From assembly GCA_024244665.1 (NCBI GenBank), contig JAAEOI010000570.1:1-37563 (forward strand): a stretch of DNA of 37,563 nucleotides, in the 5' to 3' direction. Position 1 is the stretch's first letter; every line of letters begins with the position of its first letter. This document shows positions 15,862-23,616 of this stretch, piece after piece. The translations under genes were made by a program, and so were the position numbers. The stretch comes from Bacteroidota bacterium (GTDB lineage: Bacteria > Bacteroidota > Bacteroidia > Bacteroidales > GCA-2748055). The notes beneath the pieces are model-generated. The model was not told the origin of the DNA and did not search any database. It worked only from the letters and a program-made list of their open reading frames with translations.

Positions 15862-16680
15862 ATGATACTTTTGTCCCCCGCCAAGATAAATATAGGCCTG
15901 CAGATTATCCGCCGGCGACCCGACGGCTTTCACGATCTGCGCTCGGTTATGTTCCAGGTGGGACTGAAGGATATCCTCGAAATCAGGGAAGCCGGACGGG
16001 CAGCTTTACCCCTGAAATTCAGTCAGTCGGGAATTCCTGTCCCGGACGATTCAGGAATAAACCTTTGTGAAAAGGCCCACGAAATTTTTACCAGTCAAAA
16101 AGAGATTCCCCAGGTGGAGATCCACCTTCACAAACAGATTCCTGTCGGGGCCGGACTGGGGGGCGGATCGTCCAATGCCACCATGACCCTGCAGGGACTA
16201 AACCGGATTACCCCGGCTCCTCTCACAGGAGACAGGCTAAATGAAATGGCTGCCAAACTGGGAAGCGACTGCCCTTACTTTCTCCACGACCAAACCATGA
16301 TGATGGAGGGCAGGGGCGAAATCCTCACTCCGTCACCGGTGAACCTGGACGGCCTATGGCTGGTACTGCTATTCCCCGGGATCCATATCTCCACTGCCGA
16401 AGCCTACTCAGGAGTAATGCCGGTTATGCCTGGGGCCCACCTGGAGCAACTGGTGGCCGCCCCTGTGGATGAATGGAGAGAGCAGGTCGTTAATGACTTT
16501 GAAGCAGGAATATTTGAAAAACATCCGGAACTGGCTTCACTTAAAGAGAAGTTATACAATGCAGGGGCGCGCTACGCCTCACTCAGCGGCAGCGGCTCCT
16601 CCCTTTACGGTATTTTCTCAGGAAAACCGGACCTGCCCGGAACAATCTCCCGGCATGTAATCTGGGAAGGGAAAGCCTGA
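15862..16680 (+). CDS. ispE: 4-diphosphocytidyl-2-C-methyl-D-erythritol kinase
   Basis: This 272-residue GHMP kinase phosphorylates CDP-methylerythritol in the non-mevalonate isoprenoid pathway, so the organism uses the MEP route. The N-terminal SPAKINIGLQI carries the conserved Lys (K8). The ATP-binding glycine-rich loop is PVGAGLGGGSSNAT at 94-107, and LGSDCPYF follows near 134. The C-terminal SLSGSGSSLYGIF is the third GHMP motif. Length is slightly under the E. coli protein. TATCTTTA at 15848-15855 is one base off a -7 box and sits only six bases before the ATG. The stop lies one base from the end of the convergent biotin carrier gene. Confidence 0.96.
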   Translation: MILLSPAKINIGLQIIRRRPDGFHDLRSVMFQVGLKDILEIREAGRAALPLKFSQSGIPVPDDSGINLCEKAHEIFTSQKEIPQVEIHLHKQIPVGAGLGGGSSNATMTLQGLNRITPAPLTGDRLNEMAAKLGSDCPYFLHDQTMMMEGRGEILTPSPVNLDGLWLVLLFPGIHISTAEAYSGVMPVMPGAHLEQLVAAPVDEWREQVVNDFEAGIFEKHPELASLKEKLYNAGARYASLSGSGSSLYGIFSGKPDLPGTISRHVIWEGKA

Positions 16681-16681
16681 A

Positions 16682-17032
16682 TTATTTAAACTCCAGCAGC
16701 AGGTGCGATTTGGGAACCTGTTCCCCCTCCTTAACATTAATCTTCTTAACCACTCCCTGCTGGAAGGCCTTGATCTCATTGCGCATTTTCATGGCTTCAA
16801 GGATCATCATGGATTCGCCGGCCACCACCTCATCACCCTCAGAAACCATCAGCTTCTGAATGGTTCCGGGGATCACAGCTGTCACCTTTCGTTGATCGGG
16901 TCGCTCCCACATTTTCCTGCTCCTGAACTTGGAAGTGAGCCGGGTTGCGTAGAGAGCTCCGCCCACCTCCAGCTCCTCCATGGGAGGTTCCTGAACAACA
17001 TTTGCCTGAACTGATTTTTCTTGCTTGCTCAT
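16682..17032 (-). CDS. Biotin carboxyl carrier protein of an acyl-CoA carboxylase
   Basis: This 116-residue protein is essentially one biotinyl domain. The biotin-accepting lysine is K82 in the classic EAMKMRNEI motif. The flanking VTAVIPGTIQKLMVSEGDEV and KEGEQVPKSHLLLEF complete the flattened barrel. The N-terminal 40 residues are likely a flexible arm. It would carry CO2 to the carboxyltransferase encoded nine bases upstream in the same operon, forming part of a propionyl/acetyl-CoA carboxylase or a methylmalonyl-CoA decarboxylase. No biotin carboxylase subunit and no membrane decarboxylase subunit are encoded in this window, so which complex it serves is open. Confidence 0.93.
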   Translation of the reverse strand: MSKQEKSVQANVVQEPPMEELEVGGALYATRLTSKFRSRKMWERPDQRKVTAVIPGTIQKLMVSEGDEVVAGESMMILEAMKMRNEIKAFQQGVVKKINVKEGEQVPKSHLLLEFK

Positions 17033-17041
17033 ATGCTCTTG

Positions 17042-18586
17042 CTAAAATGGTGGAATCCCATGTTTCTTGGCAGGCATGCCTACACTCTTCTCTCCTGAAA
17101 CCTCCAGGGCATGCAAGAGTGATCTCCTGGTTTCGTTGGGTTCAATAACCGAATCGATAAAACCCTTGGCAGCAGCCACATATGGATTGGCAAATTTCTT
17201 CTTATACTCCAGTACCTTCTGGGCCCTCATCTTATCAGGATCCGCTGCAGTTGCAATCTCCTTCCTGAAGATAATATTGGCAGCTCCCTCCGGGCCCATG
17301 ACTGCCACTTCGGCATCGGGCCAGGCAAATACAAAGTCTGCCCTCAGGTGCCTTGAGTTCATGGCAATATATCCGCCTCCGTAGGCCTTACGCAGGATCA
17401 GGGTAATTTTGGGAACTGTTGCTTCGCTGTAGGCATAGAGGACCTTGGCCCCGTGCCTGATCACACCCGCATGCTCCTGGTCCACTCCGGGAAGGTATCC
17501 GGGAAGGTCCACGAAAGTTACAATGGGGATATTAAATGCATCGCAATAGCGAATGAATCTGCCCGCTTTACAGGATGAGTCAACATCAAGTACACCGGCA
17601 AGCACCAGCGGCTGGTTGGCCACAAAACCGATGGTTCGGCCGTTCATGGTACCAAACCCGATCACCATGTTTGCCGCCCAGCTCTCCTGGATCTCGAAGA
17701 AATCGGATCCGTCCGTTACGGACCTGATCACATTGCGGATATCATAGGGCTGTCTCTTGTCGGAAGGAACGATCTCGGAAATATTGTACTTCTTCAGCGG
17801 CTCTCTCACCTCTTTCTTTGGAGGAACATCAGTATTGGACCAGGGAAGATAGGAGAGCAGCGCTTTGATCTGGTCGAAACACTCATCCTCGGTTTCCGAA
17901 AAGAAGTGTGCGTTCCCGGTGATTTCGCTGTGAACCCTGGCTCCGCCAAGTTCCTCCATGGAGATATCCTCACCCAAAACGGTCTTGATTACCTCCGGAC
18001 CGGTAATAAACATCTTGGAGATGTTGTCCACCACGAACACGAAATCGGTCAGCGCCGGTGAGTAGACAGCCCCCCCGGCACAGGGGCCGAGGATTACCGA
18101 GATCTGTGGAATCACACCTGAAGCGAGTGTATTGCGAAAGAAAATCTCGCCATATCCGGCAAGAGAGTTTACCCCCTCCTGGATACGGGCTCCACCCGAG
18201 TCATTGATTCCGATTAAAGGCATGCGCATTTTCAGCGAATGGTCCATGATCTTGGTGATTTTCCTGGCATGCATGCTTCCAAGCGATCCACCTGCAACGG
18301 TGAAATCCTGGGCAAATACACATACCGGGCGTCCGCCAACAGTACCCGTTCCAGTAATCACGCCATCTCCGTGCAGGATCTTCTGATCCATTCCAAAATC
18401 ACGCGCTTCATGCTCAACAAAGAGATCATATTCATTAAAAGAACCCTTATCCAGCAGCTCCAGAATCCGCTCCCTGGCTGTCATTTTACCCATGGCAACC
18501 TGCTTCTGTATCGCCTTCTCGCCACCGCCCTGGAGAACTTCCTCACGTTTCTTTATTAATTCCTGAACCTTTTTTGTAGAGGCCAT
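17042..18586 (-). CDS. Acyl-CoA carboxylase carboxyltransferase subunit (PccB/MmdA family)
   Basis: This 514-residue carboxyltransferase has two crotonase-fold halves that move CO2 between carboxybiotin and an acyl-CoA. The first oxyanion-hole block includes GSLGSMHARKITKIMD and GINDSGGARIQEGV. The second includes FVDLPGYLPGVDQE, ILRKAYGGGYIAM and WPDAEVAVMGPEGA. The aspartate in the FVDLPGYLPG loop is characteristic of the propionyl/methylmalonyl-CoA type rather than AccD. Acting with a biotin carboxylase it would make methylmalonyl-CoA; with membrane subunits it could decarboxylate it. Only the biotin carrier partner is adjacent. The 73 bases upstream contain no exact -7 box (TAAAATTG is one base off). 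Confidence 0.94.
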   Translation of the reverse strand: MASTKKVQELIKKREEVLQGGGEKAIQKQVAMGKMTARERILELLDKGSFNEYDLFVEHEARDFGMDQKILHGDGVITGTGTVGGRPVCVFAQDFTVAGGSLGSMHARKITKIMDHSLKMRMPLIGINDSGGARIQEGVNSLAGYGEIFFRNTLASGVIPQISVILGPCAGGAVYSPALTDFVFVVDNISKMFITGPEVIKTVLGEDISMEELGGARVHSEITGNAHFFSETEDECFDQIKALLSYLPWSNTDVPPKKEVREPLKKYNISEIVPSDKRQPYDIRNVIRSVTDGSDFFEIQESWAANMVIGFGTMNGRTIGFVANQPLVLAGVLDVDSSCKAGRFIRYCDAFNIPIVTFVDLPGYLPGVDQEHAGVIRHGAKVLYAYSEATVPKITLILRKAYGGGYIAMNSRHLRADFVFAWPDAEVAVMGPEGAANIIFRKEIATAADPDKMRAQKVLEYKKKFANPYVAAAKGFIDSVIEPNETRRSLLHALEVSGEKSVGMPAKKHGIPPF

Positions 18587-18659
18587 TATTCTTGGTATTG
18601 ATTTGAAGGTACAATTTTACGAAAAACTAAACGCTAAAAAAACTGTTGAAGAATATTTG

Positions 18660-19748
18660 CTAGCGCGGAGCCATCCGAAACAAAAAGATGGCCACGATAA
18701 AGAAGAAGACATTTGGCAGCCACACCGCCGCCATCACAGGAAGCAACCCCCCGATTGCAAACTGTTTGGAAAACTGGGTAAAGAGGATATAAGTAAAACT
18801 GATCACCACCCCGATGGCAATCTGCAAACCGATCCCCCCCCTCATTTTTCGGGATGAAACCGCCACCCCTATGAGGGTCAGGATAAACAGTGAGAAGGGG
18901 AACGCGATCCGGTTCTGCCTTTCAATCTGGTATGATTTCACATTAGTCTCCCCCTGCATCAGCTGTTTATCAATAAAATCATCCAGCTCCTTCAGACTCA
19001 TGGTCTCCACGATACTGAGGCGCATCTTAAAATCATCGGGGTGAATGGCAAGGGTGGTATCAATAGTTTTACCCTCTTCCAGTGTTTCAACCAGTCCATC
19101 TATGGTCCGAATGTAATATCTCCTGGCCTGCCATTTGTTTATTGCAGTGTCCCATCTGATCTGGTCGGCAAACATCTTCGACACCAGTTCTCCATCCTCG
19201 AATTTCTCAATTGTGAAGTTATACCCCAGCTTCGATACGTTACTGTAGTTCTGAAGGTAGATATAAACCCCCGGTTCGATCTGCCTGTGAAAATCCTTTG
19301 TTTTGAATTTGATTGGCCTCTTTCGCACATAGGTCTCCTCGAAGTCGAGTTTCACCTTATTGGCTCCGGGTATCACCTGGTCGCTCAGGAAGAAGGCAAC
19401 GACTGCGATCAGCGAGGCGGAGATCAGGTAGGGAACAAGGAACCTCCTGAAGCTCATTCCACTGTTCAGGATAGCTATGATCTCAGTATTATAAGCCAAC
19501 CTGGAGGTGAAATAGATCACAGCAATAAAGGCGAACAGAGAACTGAACAAAACTGCGAAGTAGGGAATGAAATTTAGGTAATAGTCAAATACAATCTCCT
19601 TCACTCCTGCACCACTCTCAATGAAATCGTCAATCTTCTCCGAGAGGTCGAAAATTACAACGATCGACAGGATCAATACGATGGCCAAAAAGAAGGTACT
19701 CAGGAATTTCCGGATCACATAGAGATCCAGAATCTTCAGCCCGAGCAT
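18660..19748 (-). CDS. LptF/LptG-family LPS export permease
   Basis: From ATG 19748 this is a 362-residue inner-membrane protein. An in-frame ATG at 19793 adds 15 residues but overlaps tgt by 43 bases, and the shorter start (MLGLKILDLYVIRKFL) matches the usual family N-terminus. There are three N-terminal helices (about 14-40, 45-75, 80-115), a long periplasmic jellyroll-like segment (about 130-270), and three C-terminal helices (from about 275 to the end). This is the YjgP/YjgQ topology that works with LptB to extract LPS from the inner membrane. Which paralog it is (LptF or LptG) cannot be decided here. It follows tgt by two bases. Confidence 0.92.
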   Translation of the reverse strand: MLGLKILDLYVIRKFLSTFFLAIVLILSIVVIFDLSEKIDDFIESGAGVKEIVFDYYLNFIPYFAVLFSSLFAFIAVIYFTSRLAYNTEIIAILNSGMSFRRFLVPYLISASLIAVVAFFLSDQVIPGANKVKLDFEETYVRKRPIKFKTKDFHRQIEPGVYIYLQNYSNVSKLGYNFTIEKFEDGELVSKMFADQIRWDTAINKWQARRYYIRTIDGLVETLEEGKTIDTTLAIHPDDFKMRLSIVETMSLKELDDFIDKQLMQGETNVKSYQIERQNRIAFPFSLFILTLIGVAVSSRKMRGGIGLQIAIGVVISFTYILFTQFSKQFAIGGLLPVMAAVWLPNVFFFIVAIFLFRMAPR

Positions 19749-19750
19749 CC

Positions 19751-20881
19751 TTACAATCTTGTGCTTAAGGCTGGTATCATCTTTTCTTTCCATTGGCTGA
19801 ATGTGCCGTTTTTGATCTCCTCAAATGCCTTCCGGACCAGCCAGAGGTAAAATGAGAGGTTATGAATACTCGCGATTTGTGCCCCGAGCATTTCGCCCGA
19901 TATAATTAAATGACGCAGATATGCCCTGGAATATTGTGTATCTGCAAAACAGTGGCCGTCCGGGTCCACTGGTGAATGGTCATCCATCCACTTTCGGTTT
20001 CTCATATTGACAATCCCCTTTGACGTGAACAACATCCCGTTGCGTCCGTTACGAGTGGGCATGACGCAGTCAAACATATCCACGCCCAGGGCAATTGCTT
20101 CAAGGATATTTACCGGCGTACCCACCCCCATCAGGTAACGGGGACGATCGTCAGGGAGAATAGAGTTAACTACTTCCACCATGGCGTACATCTCCTCAGC
20201 AGGCTCTCCCACCGACAATCCGCCAATGGCATTCCCGACTGCACCCTGTTCAGCAATGAATTGGGCTGATTCCTCTCTCAGTTCCGGGAAAACACTTCCC
20301 TGCACTATGGGAAAAAAGGCCTGGCTGTGCTCGTAAAGCGGGTCTGTTTCATGAAACTGCTTCAACCCCCGTTCAAGCCAGCGATGTGTCAGGCCCAGCG
20401 AATCCTTTGCATACTTCAACTCACAGGGCCAGGGTGTACACTCATCAAAGGCCATCATAATGTCTGCACCGATAATTCGTTGAATGTCAACTACCGATTC
20501 AGGTGTAAAGAGGTGCTTTGAACCATCAATGTGAGAGTTGAACCAGGCACCCTCCTCCTTCAGCTTCCTGTTGGCAGCAAGAGAAAAAACCTGGTAACCA
20601 CCACTATCGGTAAGGATCGACCGGTCCCAGTTCATAAACCTGTGCAATCCGCCTGCACTTTTCATGACATCCAGCCCTGGTCGCAGATTAAGGTGGTAAG
20701 TATTCCCCAGGATGATTGGGGCATCCACCTCCTCAGACAATTCGCGCTGATGAACACCCTTAACACTACCGGCTGTTCCAACCGGCATGAATACAGGGGT
20801 TTGTATCTCAGAATGATCCGTTTTCAAGATGCCTGCCCTGGCCTTACTGCCCGGATCTCTATGTGACAATTTAAATTCCAT
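19751..20881 (-). CDS. tgt: tRNA-guanine transglycosylase (queuine/preQ1 insertion)
   Basis: This 376-residue TIM-barrel enzyme exchanges guanine-34 of GUN-anticodon tRNAs for preQ1 on the way to queuosine. Catalytic D92 lies in TDSGGYQVFS, the nucleophile is D271 in DCVMPTRNGRNG, and GGLSVGEP lies at about 220-227. One feature is odd. The usual C-x-C-x2-C zinc cluster just before SRAYLRHL reads PDGHCFADTQY. Aligned by eye to the E. coli motif, the first and third cysteines become Gly and Asp, while C311 and the distal H340 (SIHNL) remain. This may be a variant of the lineage rather than damage, since the rest of the protein is intact and full length. It heads an operon with the LPS permease. 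Confidence 0.95.
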   Translation of the reverse strand: MEFKLSHRDPGSKARAGILKTDHSEIQTPVFMPVGTAGSVKGVHQRELSEEVDAPIILGNTYHLNLRPGLDVMKSAGGLHRFMNWDRSILTDSGGYQVFSLAANRKLKEEGAWFNSHIDGSKHLFTPESVVDIQRIIGADIMMAFDECTPWPCELKYAKDSLGLTHRWLERGLKQFHETDPLYEHSQAFFPIVQGSVFPELREESAQFIAEQGAVGNAIGGLSVGEPAEEMYAMVEVVNSILPDDRPRYLMGVGTPVNILEAIALGVDMFDCVMPTRNGRNGMLFTSKGIVNMRNRKWMDDHSPVDPDGHCFADTQYSRAYLRHLIISGEMLGAQIASIHNLSFYLWLVRKAFEEIKNGTFSQWKEKMIPALSTRL

Positions 20882-20897
20882 GGGAGAAATAACCTGC

Positions 20898-20905
20898 CAA
20901 AGATA
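20898..20905 (-). promoter_or_regulatory. -7 box of the tgt promoter
   Basis: On the minus strand TATCTTTG matches TAnnTTTG and lies 16 bases before the tgt ATG. A TTG is present 16 bases upstream of the box, which is closer than the optimum. A 13-base palindrome, GTTGA-AAA-TCAAC (20913-20925), covers that -33 region. Confidence 0.5.
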
Positions 20906-20949
20906 AGCAATTGTTGAAAATCAACTTTTTCTTTTTGTCCATTCTCTGT

Positions 20950-20957
20950 TAAATTTG
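20950..20957 (+). promoter_or_regulatory. -7 box of the membrane glycosyltransferase gene
   Basis: TAAATTTG matches TAnnTTTG exactly and ends seven bases before ATG 20964. The predicted transcription start (20961-20964) falls on or next to the start codon, so the message would be leaderless or nearly so. The TTG codon at 20955, inside the box, is then not the start. Confidence 0.5.
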
Positions 20958-20963
20958 CAGGGC

Positions 20964-22103
20964 ATGGATCTAAAATCAATAATTGGAAGCACTGGGGTAC
21001 CTGATTGGATCCTGCTTGCACTGTTTGTTACCACATTCCTGGTACAGAGTTACTATTACCTTGTTATATATATCAGGCTGCCCCTCTTTAAAACCGTGAA
21101 AGCCGTGAGCAGTAGCAAGGGGGTTTCGGTGGTCATCTGTGCCCGAAACGAAGCGGACAACCTGGAGCAGTTCCTGCCCCTGATCCTGGAACAGGAGTAT
21201 CCCGAATTTGAGGTAGTGGTAGTCAATGACTGCTCGACCGACCGCACCGAGGTCTTGCTTTCGGAGATGAAAGTCCGGTACGGCAATCTACGCTATACCA
21301 ACATACCACTTAACGAAAAATTCACCCACGGAAAAAAACTGGCACTCACCGTAGGTTTGAAATCGGCCGCTTACGACTACGTGCTCCTTACCGATGCCGA
21401 TTGTTATCCTTCGGGAAAATTGTGGCTTCAATCCATGGCCGGACATCTTAGCGGGAAAAAAGATATTGTCCTGGGTTACGGAAAATACGAAAAACGCAAG
21501 GGATTGCTGAATATCATCATCCGCTATGAAACAACATTTTCAGCCCTTCAGTATATTTCGTTCGCCCTGAAAGGGAGGCCTTATATGGGTGTGGGAAGAA
21601 ACCTCGGCTACCGGAAAGAGCTTTTTTTTATGAATAATGGATTCTCGGACCATTACCACATCGCCTCAGGCGATGACGACCTGTTTGTAAACTGGAACGC
21701 GGTTAAGGAGAATACGGCCATTGAGATCATGCCTGAGAGCCACACCATCTCCATCCCAAAGACGGCCACAGGGGCATGGATCAGGCAGAAGCGGCGCCAT
21801 CTAACCGCAGGCTCGCTTTACAACAAAGGGTCCAGGTTCAGGCTGGGACTGGAACTGATCAGCCGGCTGTTCCTGTATGCCTCCTTTATAAGCATCACCC
21901 TGACCTCCTGGCTTTGGCCCGCAATAATCATTTTCGGCCTTTTTATGATCCTCAGGATGTGCATTTTCAAATTGGCGATGATGCGTTTGAATGAAAGGTA
22001 TTTATTGCTACCTTCGCTTTTTCTCGATCCATTATTACCACTACTTTGGGGAATCATATGGATCAGTAACGTTTTTGTAACAAAGAATCAGCCATGGAGT
22101 TAA
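20964..22103 (+). CDS. Membrane-anchored GT2 glycosyltransferase
   Basis: From ATG 20964 this is a 379-residue protein. One N-terminal helix (about residues 14-35) precedes a GT-A catalytic domain with SVVICARNEADNLEQFLP, VVVNDCSTDRTE and the metal site TDADCYPSG. An acid-rich acceptor motif, SGDDDLFVNW, and QKRRH (in the place of QxxRW) follow. Two or three C-terminal helices complete the layout of hyaluronan/cellulose-synthase-like transferases. It probably transfers a sugar to a lipid carrier or a growing surface glycan; the substrate is not predictable. It overlaps the following ECF sigma gene by ten bases, so the two are translationally coupled. Confidence 0.85.
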   Translation: MDLKSIIGSTGVPDWILLALFVTTFLVQSYYYLVIYIRLPLFKTVKAVSSSKGVSVVICARNEADNLEQFLPLILEQEYPEFEVVVVNDCSTDRTEVLLSEMKVRYGNLRYTNIPLNEKFTHGKKLALTVGLKSAAYDYVLLTDADCYPSGKLWLQSMAGHLSGKKDIVLGYGKYEKRKGLLNIIIRYETTFSALQYISFALKGRPYMGVGRNLGYRKELFFMNNGFSDHYHIASGDDDLFVNWNAVKENTAIEIMPESHTISIPKTATGAWIRQKRRHLTAGSLYNKGSRFRLGLELISRLFLYASFISITLTSWLWPAIIIFGLFMILRMCIFKLAMMRLNERYLLLPSLFLDPLLPLLWGIIWISNVFVTKNQPWS

Positions 22104-22699
22104 ATTCCAATCTTTCGCTGAAAGCTCAGCAGGATATGGAACTGGTGGGGAAAGCCAGGAAAGGAGATCAGCTTGCGTACGGTGAGCTGCTGGAGCGATA
22201 TAGGGATGCCATCTATTTCATGCTTCTGAAAATGGTAAACAGTCCGGTCGATGCAGAGGACCTGACCATTGAAGCTTTCGGGAAGGCCTTTAAGAATATT
22301 GATCAGTATACTCCCAACTATGCCTTCTCCACATGGCTATTTAAAATTGCCACTAACAATTGCATCGATTTTATCCGGAAGAAGCGGGCCAGCCATGTTT
22401 CACTGGACCAGACTATAGACGGAGAGGACTCACTGGCTCCCTCTTCAATGATCCAGTCGGACACCCTCGATCCCGAATCGAATATGATCAACCAGCAGAA
22501 GATCAAACACATGAGAAACGTGGTTTCAAAACTAAAACCACGGTACCGGCAACTGGTTGAACTACGCTATTTCAAAGAGTACTCCTACGATGAGATTGCA
22601 ACAGAACTTGACATTCCCATCGGGACTGTCAAGGCACAACTTTTCAGGGCAAGAGAGCTGCTACTAAATATCCTCAGCCGCTCAAAGGAGAAACCCTAG
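22094..22699 (+). CDS. ECF-type RNA polymerase sigma factor
   Basis: This is a 201-residue sigma-70 family protein with only regions 2 and 4. Region 2 spans about 30-95 (ELLERYRDAIYFMLLKMV, DAEDLTIEAFGKAFKNIDQY, FSTWLFKIATNNCIDFIRKK). Region 4 spans about 135-190 (LKPRYRQLVELRYFKEYSYD and IPIGTVKAQLFRARELL). The linker between them is longer and more acidic than usual (GEDSLAPSSMIQSD). No anti-sigma gene or FecR-like partner is adjacent: upstream is the overlapping glycosyltransferase and downstream, after three bases, is rsmG. Such unpaired, housekeeping-like ECF factors occur in Bacteroidota; the regulon is unknown. Confidence 0.92.
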   Translation: MELNSNLSLKAQQDMELVGKARKGDQLAYGELLERYRDAIYFMLLKMVNSPVDAEDLTIEAFGKAFKNIDQYTPNYAFSTWLFKIATNNCIDFIRKKRASHVSLDQTIDGEDSLAPSSMIQSDTLDPESNMINQQKIKHMRNVVSKLKPRYRQLVELRYFKEYSYDEIATELDIPIGTVKAQLFRARELLLNILSRSKEKP

Positions 22700-22702
22700 T
22701 CC

Positions 22703-23320
22703 ATGGATCTGATCCAGAAATACTTTCCCCTGCTCAACTCCACCCAGGAGAAACAATTCGGGAAACTCCTGGAAGTCATTCCCGGCCTTAACCAGCAGGT
22801 CAACATCATATCCAGAAAAGACATTGAACACCTTGAAGAGAAACACATTCTGCACTCCCTGGCCATTGCCATGAAATTCACTTTTGCTCCCGGGCAATCG
22901 GTGATCGACGCAGGAACCGGTGGCGGTTTCCCGGGCATCCCCCTCGCTATCCTGTTCCCTGAAACCAGGTTCATCCTGGTCGATTCAATCGGAAAAAAGA
23001 TCAATCTGGTCAATGAGGTCTCCGAAGCACTGGAGCTGAAAAACGTAAGAGCACTCCACCAGCGGGCAGAATCACTGGAGAGCAGGGCTGACTTTGTTGT
23101 CTCCCGGGCCGTAACTGCCTTCCCGAAACTTTACGAGTGGACCTGGCGGTTGATTAAGCCCGCCAGGGCTGAGCAAAGGAACGGGATGATCGCCCTTAAG
23201 GGTGGGGATCTGGATACGGAATTAAGTTTATTCAGGAACAGGGTGCAGTTATTTCCTGTTTCTGAGTGGTTCGAAGAGTCATTTTTTTCTACTAAAACGA
23301 TTGTTTATCTAAATAAATAA
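22703..23320 (+). CDS. rsmG: 16S rRNA (guanine-527 N7)-methyltransferase
   Basis: This 205-residue Rossmann-fold methyltransferase (GidB) modifies G527 of 16S rRNA in the decoding region. The SAM-binding motif is [20 protein letters not shown], followed by [16 protein letters not shown] and the acceptor-side [14 protein letters not shown]. Length and order are typical. It is three bases after the ECF sigma gene, and its 3' end runs into the rpmH promoter, whose -33 element lies inside its last codons. Confidence 0.96.
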   Translation: MDLIQKYFPLLNSTQEKQFGKLLEVIPGLNQQVNIISRKDIEHLEEKHILHSLAIAMKFTFAPGQSVIDAGTGGGFPGIPLAILFPETRFILVDSIGKKINLVNEVSEALELKNVRALHQRAESLESRADFVVSRAVTAFPKLYEWTWRLIKPARAEQRNGMIALKGGDLDTELSLFRNRVQLFPVSEWFEESFFSTKTIVYLNK

Positions 23321-23329
23321 CTACTTTTG
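23301..23329 (+). promoter_or_regulatory. Bacteroidota-type promoter of rpmH
   Basis: TTG at 23301-23303, an 18-base spacer and TACTTTTG at 23322-23329 form a good match to TTG-N19-TAnnTTTG. Transcription would start near 23335, giving a leader of about 17 bases before ATG 23352. Confidence 0.65.
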
Positions 23330-23351
23330 CACCCTCAAAACACGCATTGTT

Positions 23352-23510
23352 ATGAAGAGGACATTTCAACCATCCAACAGGAAAAGAAAGAACAAACACG
23401 GATTCAGGGAGCGCATGGCAACAGCCAGCGGCCGCGCTATTATTGCCGGACGCAGGAAAAAGGGACGCAAGAAACTTACCGTTTCCGACGAGCCCAGGCA
23501 CAAGGCATAA
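23352..23510 (+). CDS. rpmH: 50S ribosomal protein L34
   Basis: A 52-codon gene encodes a very basic protein beginning [20 protein letters not shown] and continuing with [20 protein letters not shown], the signature of L34, a small protein of the large ribosomal subunit. The tail [12 protein letters not shown] is slightly longer than in E. coli (46 residues). Because of its size it is easily missed. It has its own promoter and a strong terminator 29 bases after the stop, so it is monocistronic. Adjacency to rsmG recalls the classical dnaA-rpmH-...-rsmG gene cluster, of which nothing else is visible here. Confidence 0.97.
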   Translation: MKRTFQPSNRKRKNKHGFRERMATASGRAIIAGRRKKGRKKLTVSDEPRHKA

Positions 23511-23538
23511 AGTTTTTTGTAAACTGTAGTGATACTAA

Positions 23539-23570
23539 TAACTGACCGGACCCCGGTTGGTTATTTTTTT
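23539..23570 (+). terminator. Strong rho-independent terminator after rpmH
   Basis: An 11-base-pair stem (23539-23549 with 23553-23563, two G-U pairs) closes a three-base loop and is followed by seven T residues (23564-23570). It separates rpmH from the large membrane protein gene. Confidence 0.93.
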
Positions 23571-23616
23571 GTCCCGACTTTTAATCAGATTTCGTATTTT
23601 GCCAACTATTTCACCA

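Noticed and set aside
23301..23570. Possible chromosomal origin because rsmG and rpmH are adjacent
   Set aside because: I see no cluster of DnaA boxes, no dnaA, rnpA, mnmE or mnmG, and no AT-rich unwinding region; adjacency alone is not evidence.
23557..23616. Upstream extension of the GT39-like gene
   Set aside because: It would start inside the rpmH terminator hairpin with a TTG codon; ATG 23617 or 23626 is far more plausible.
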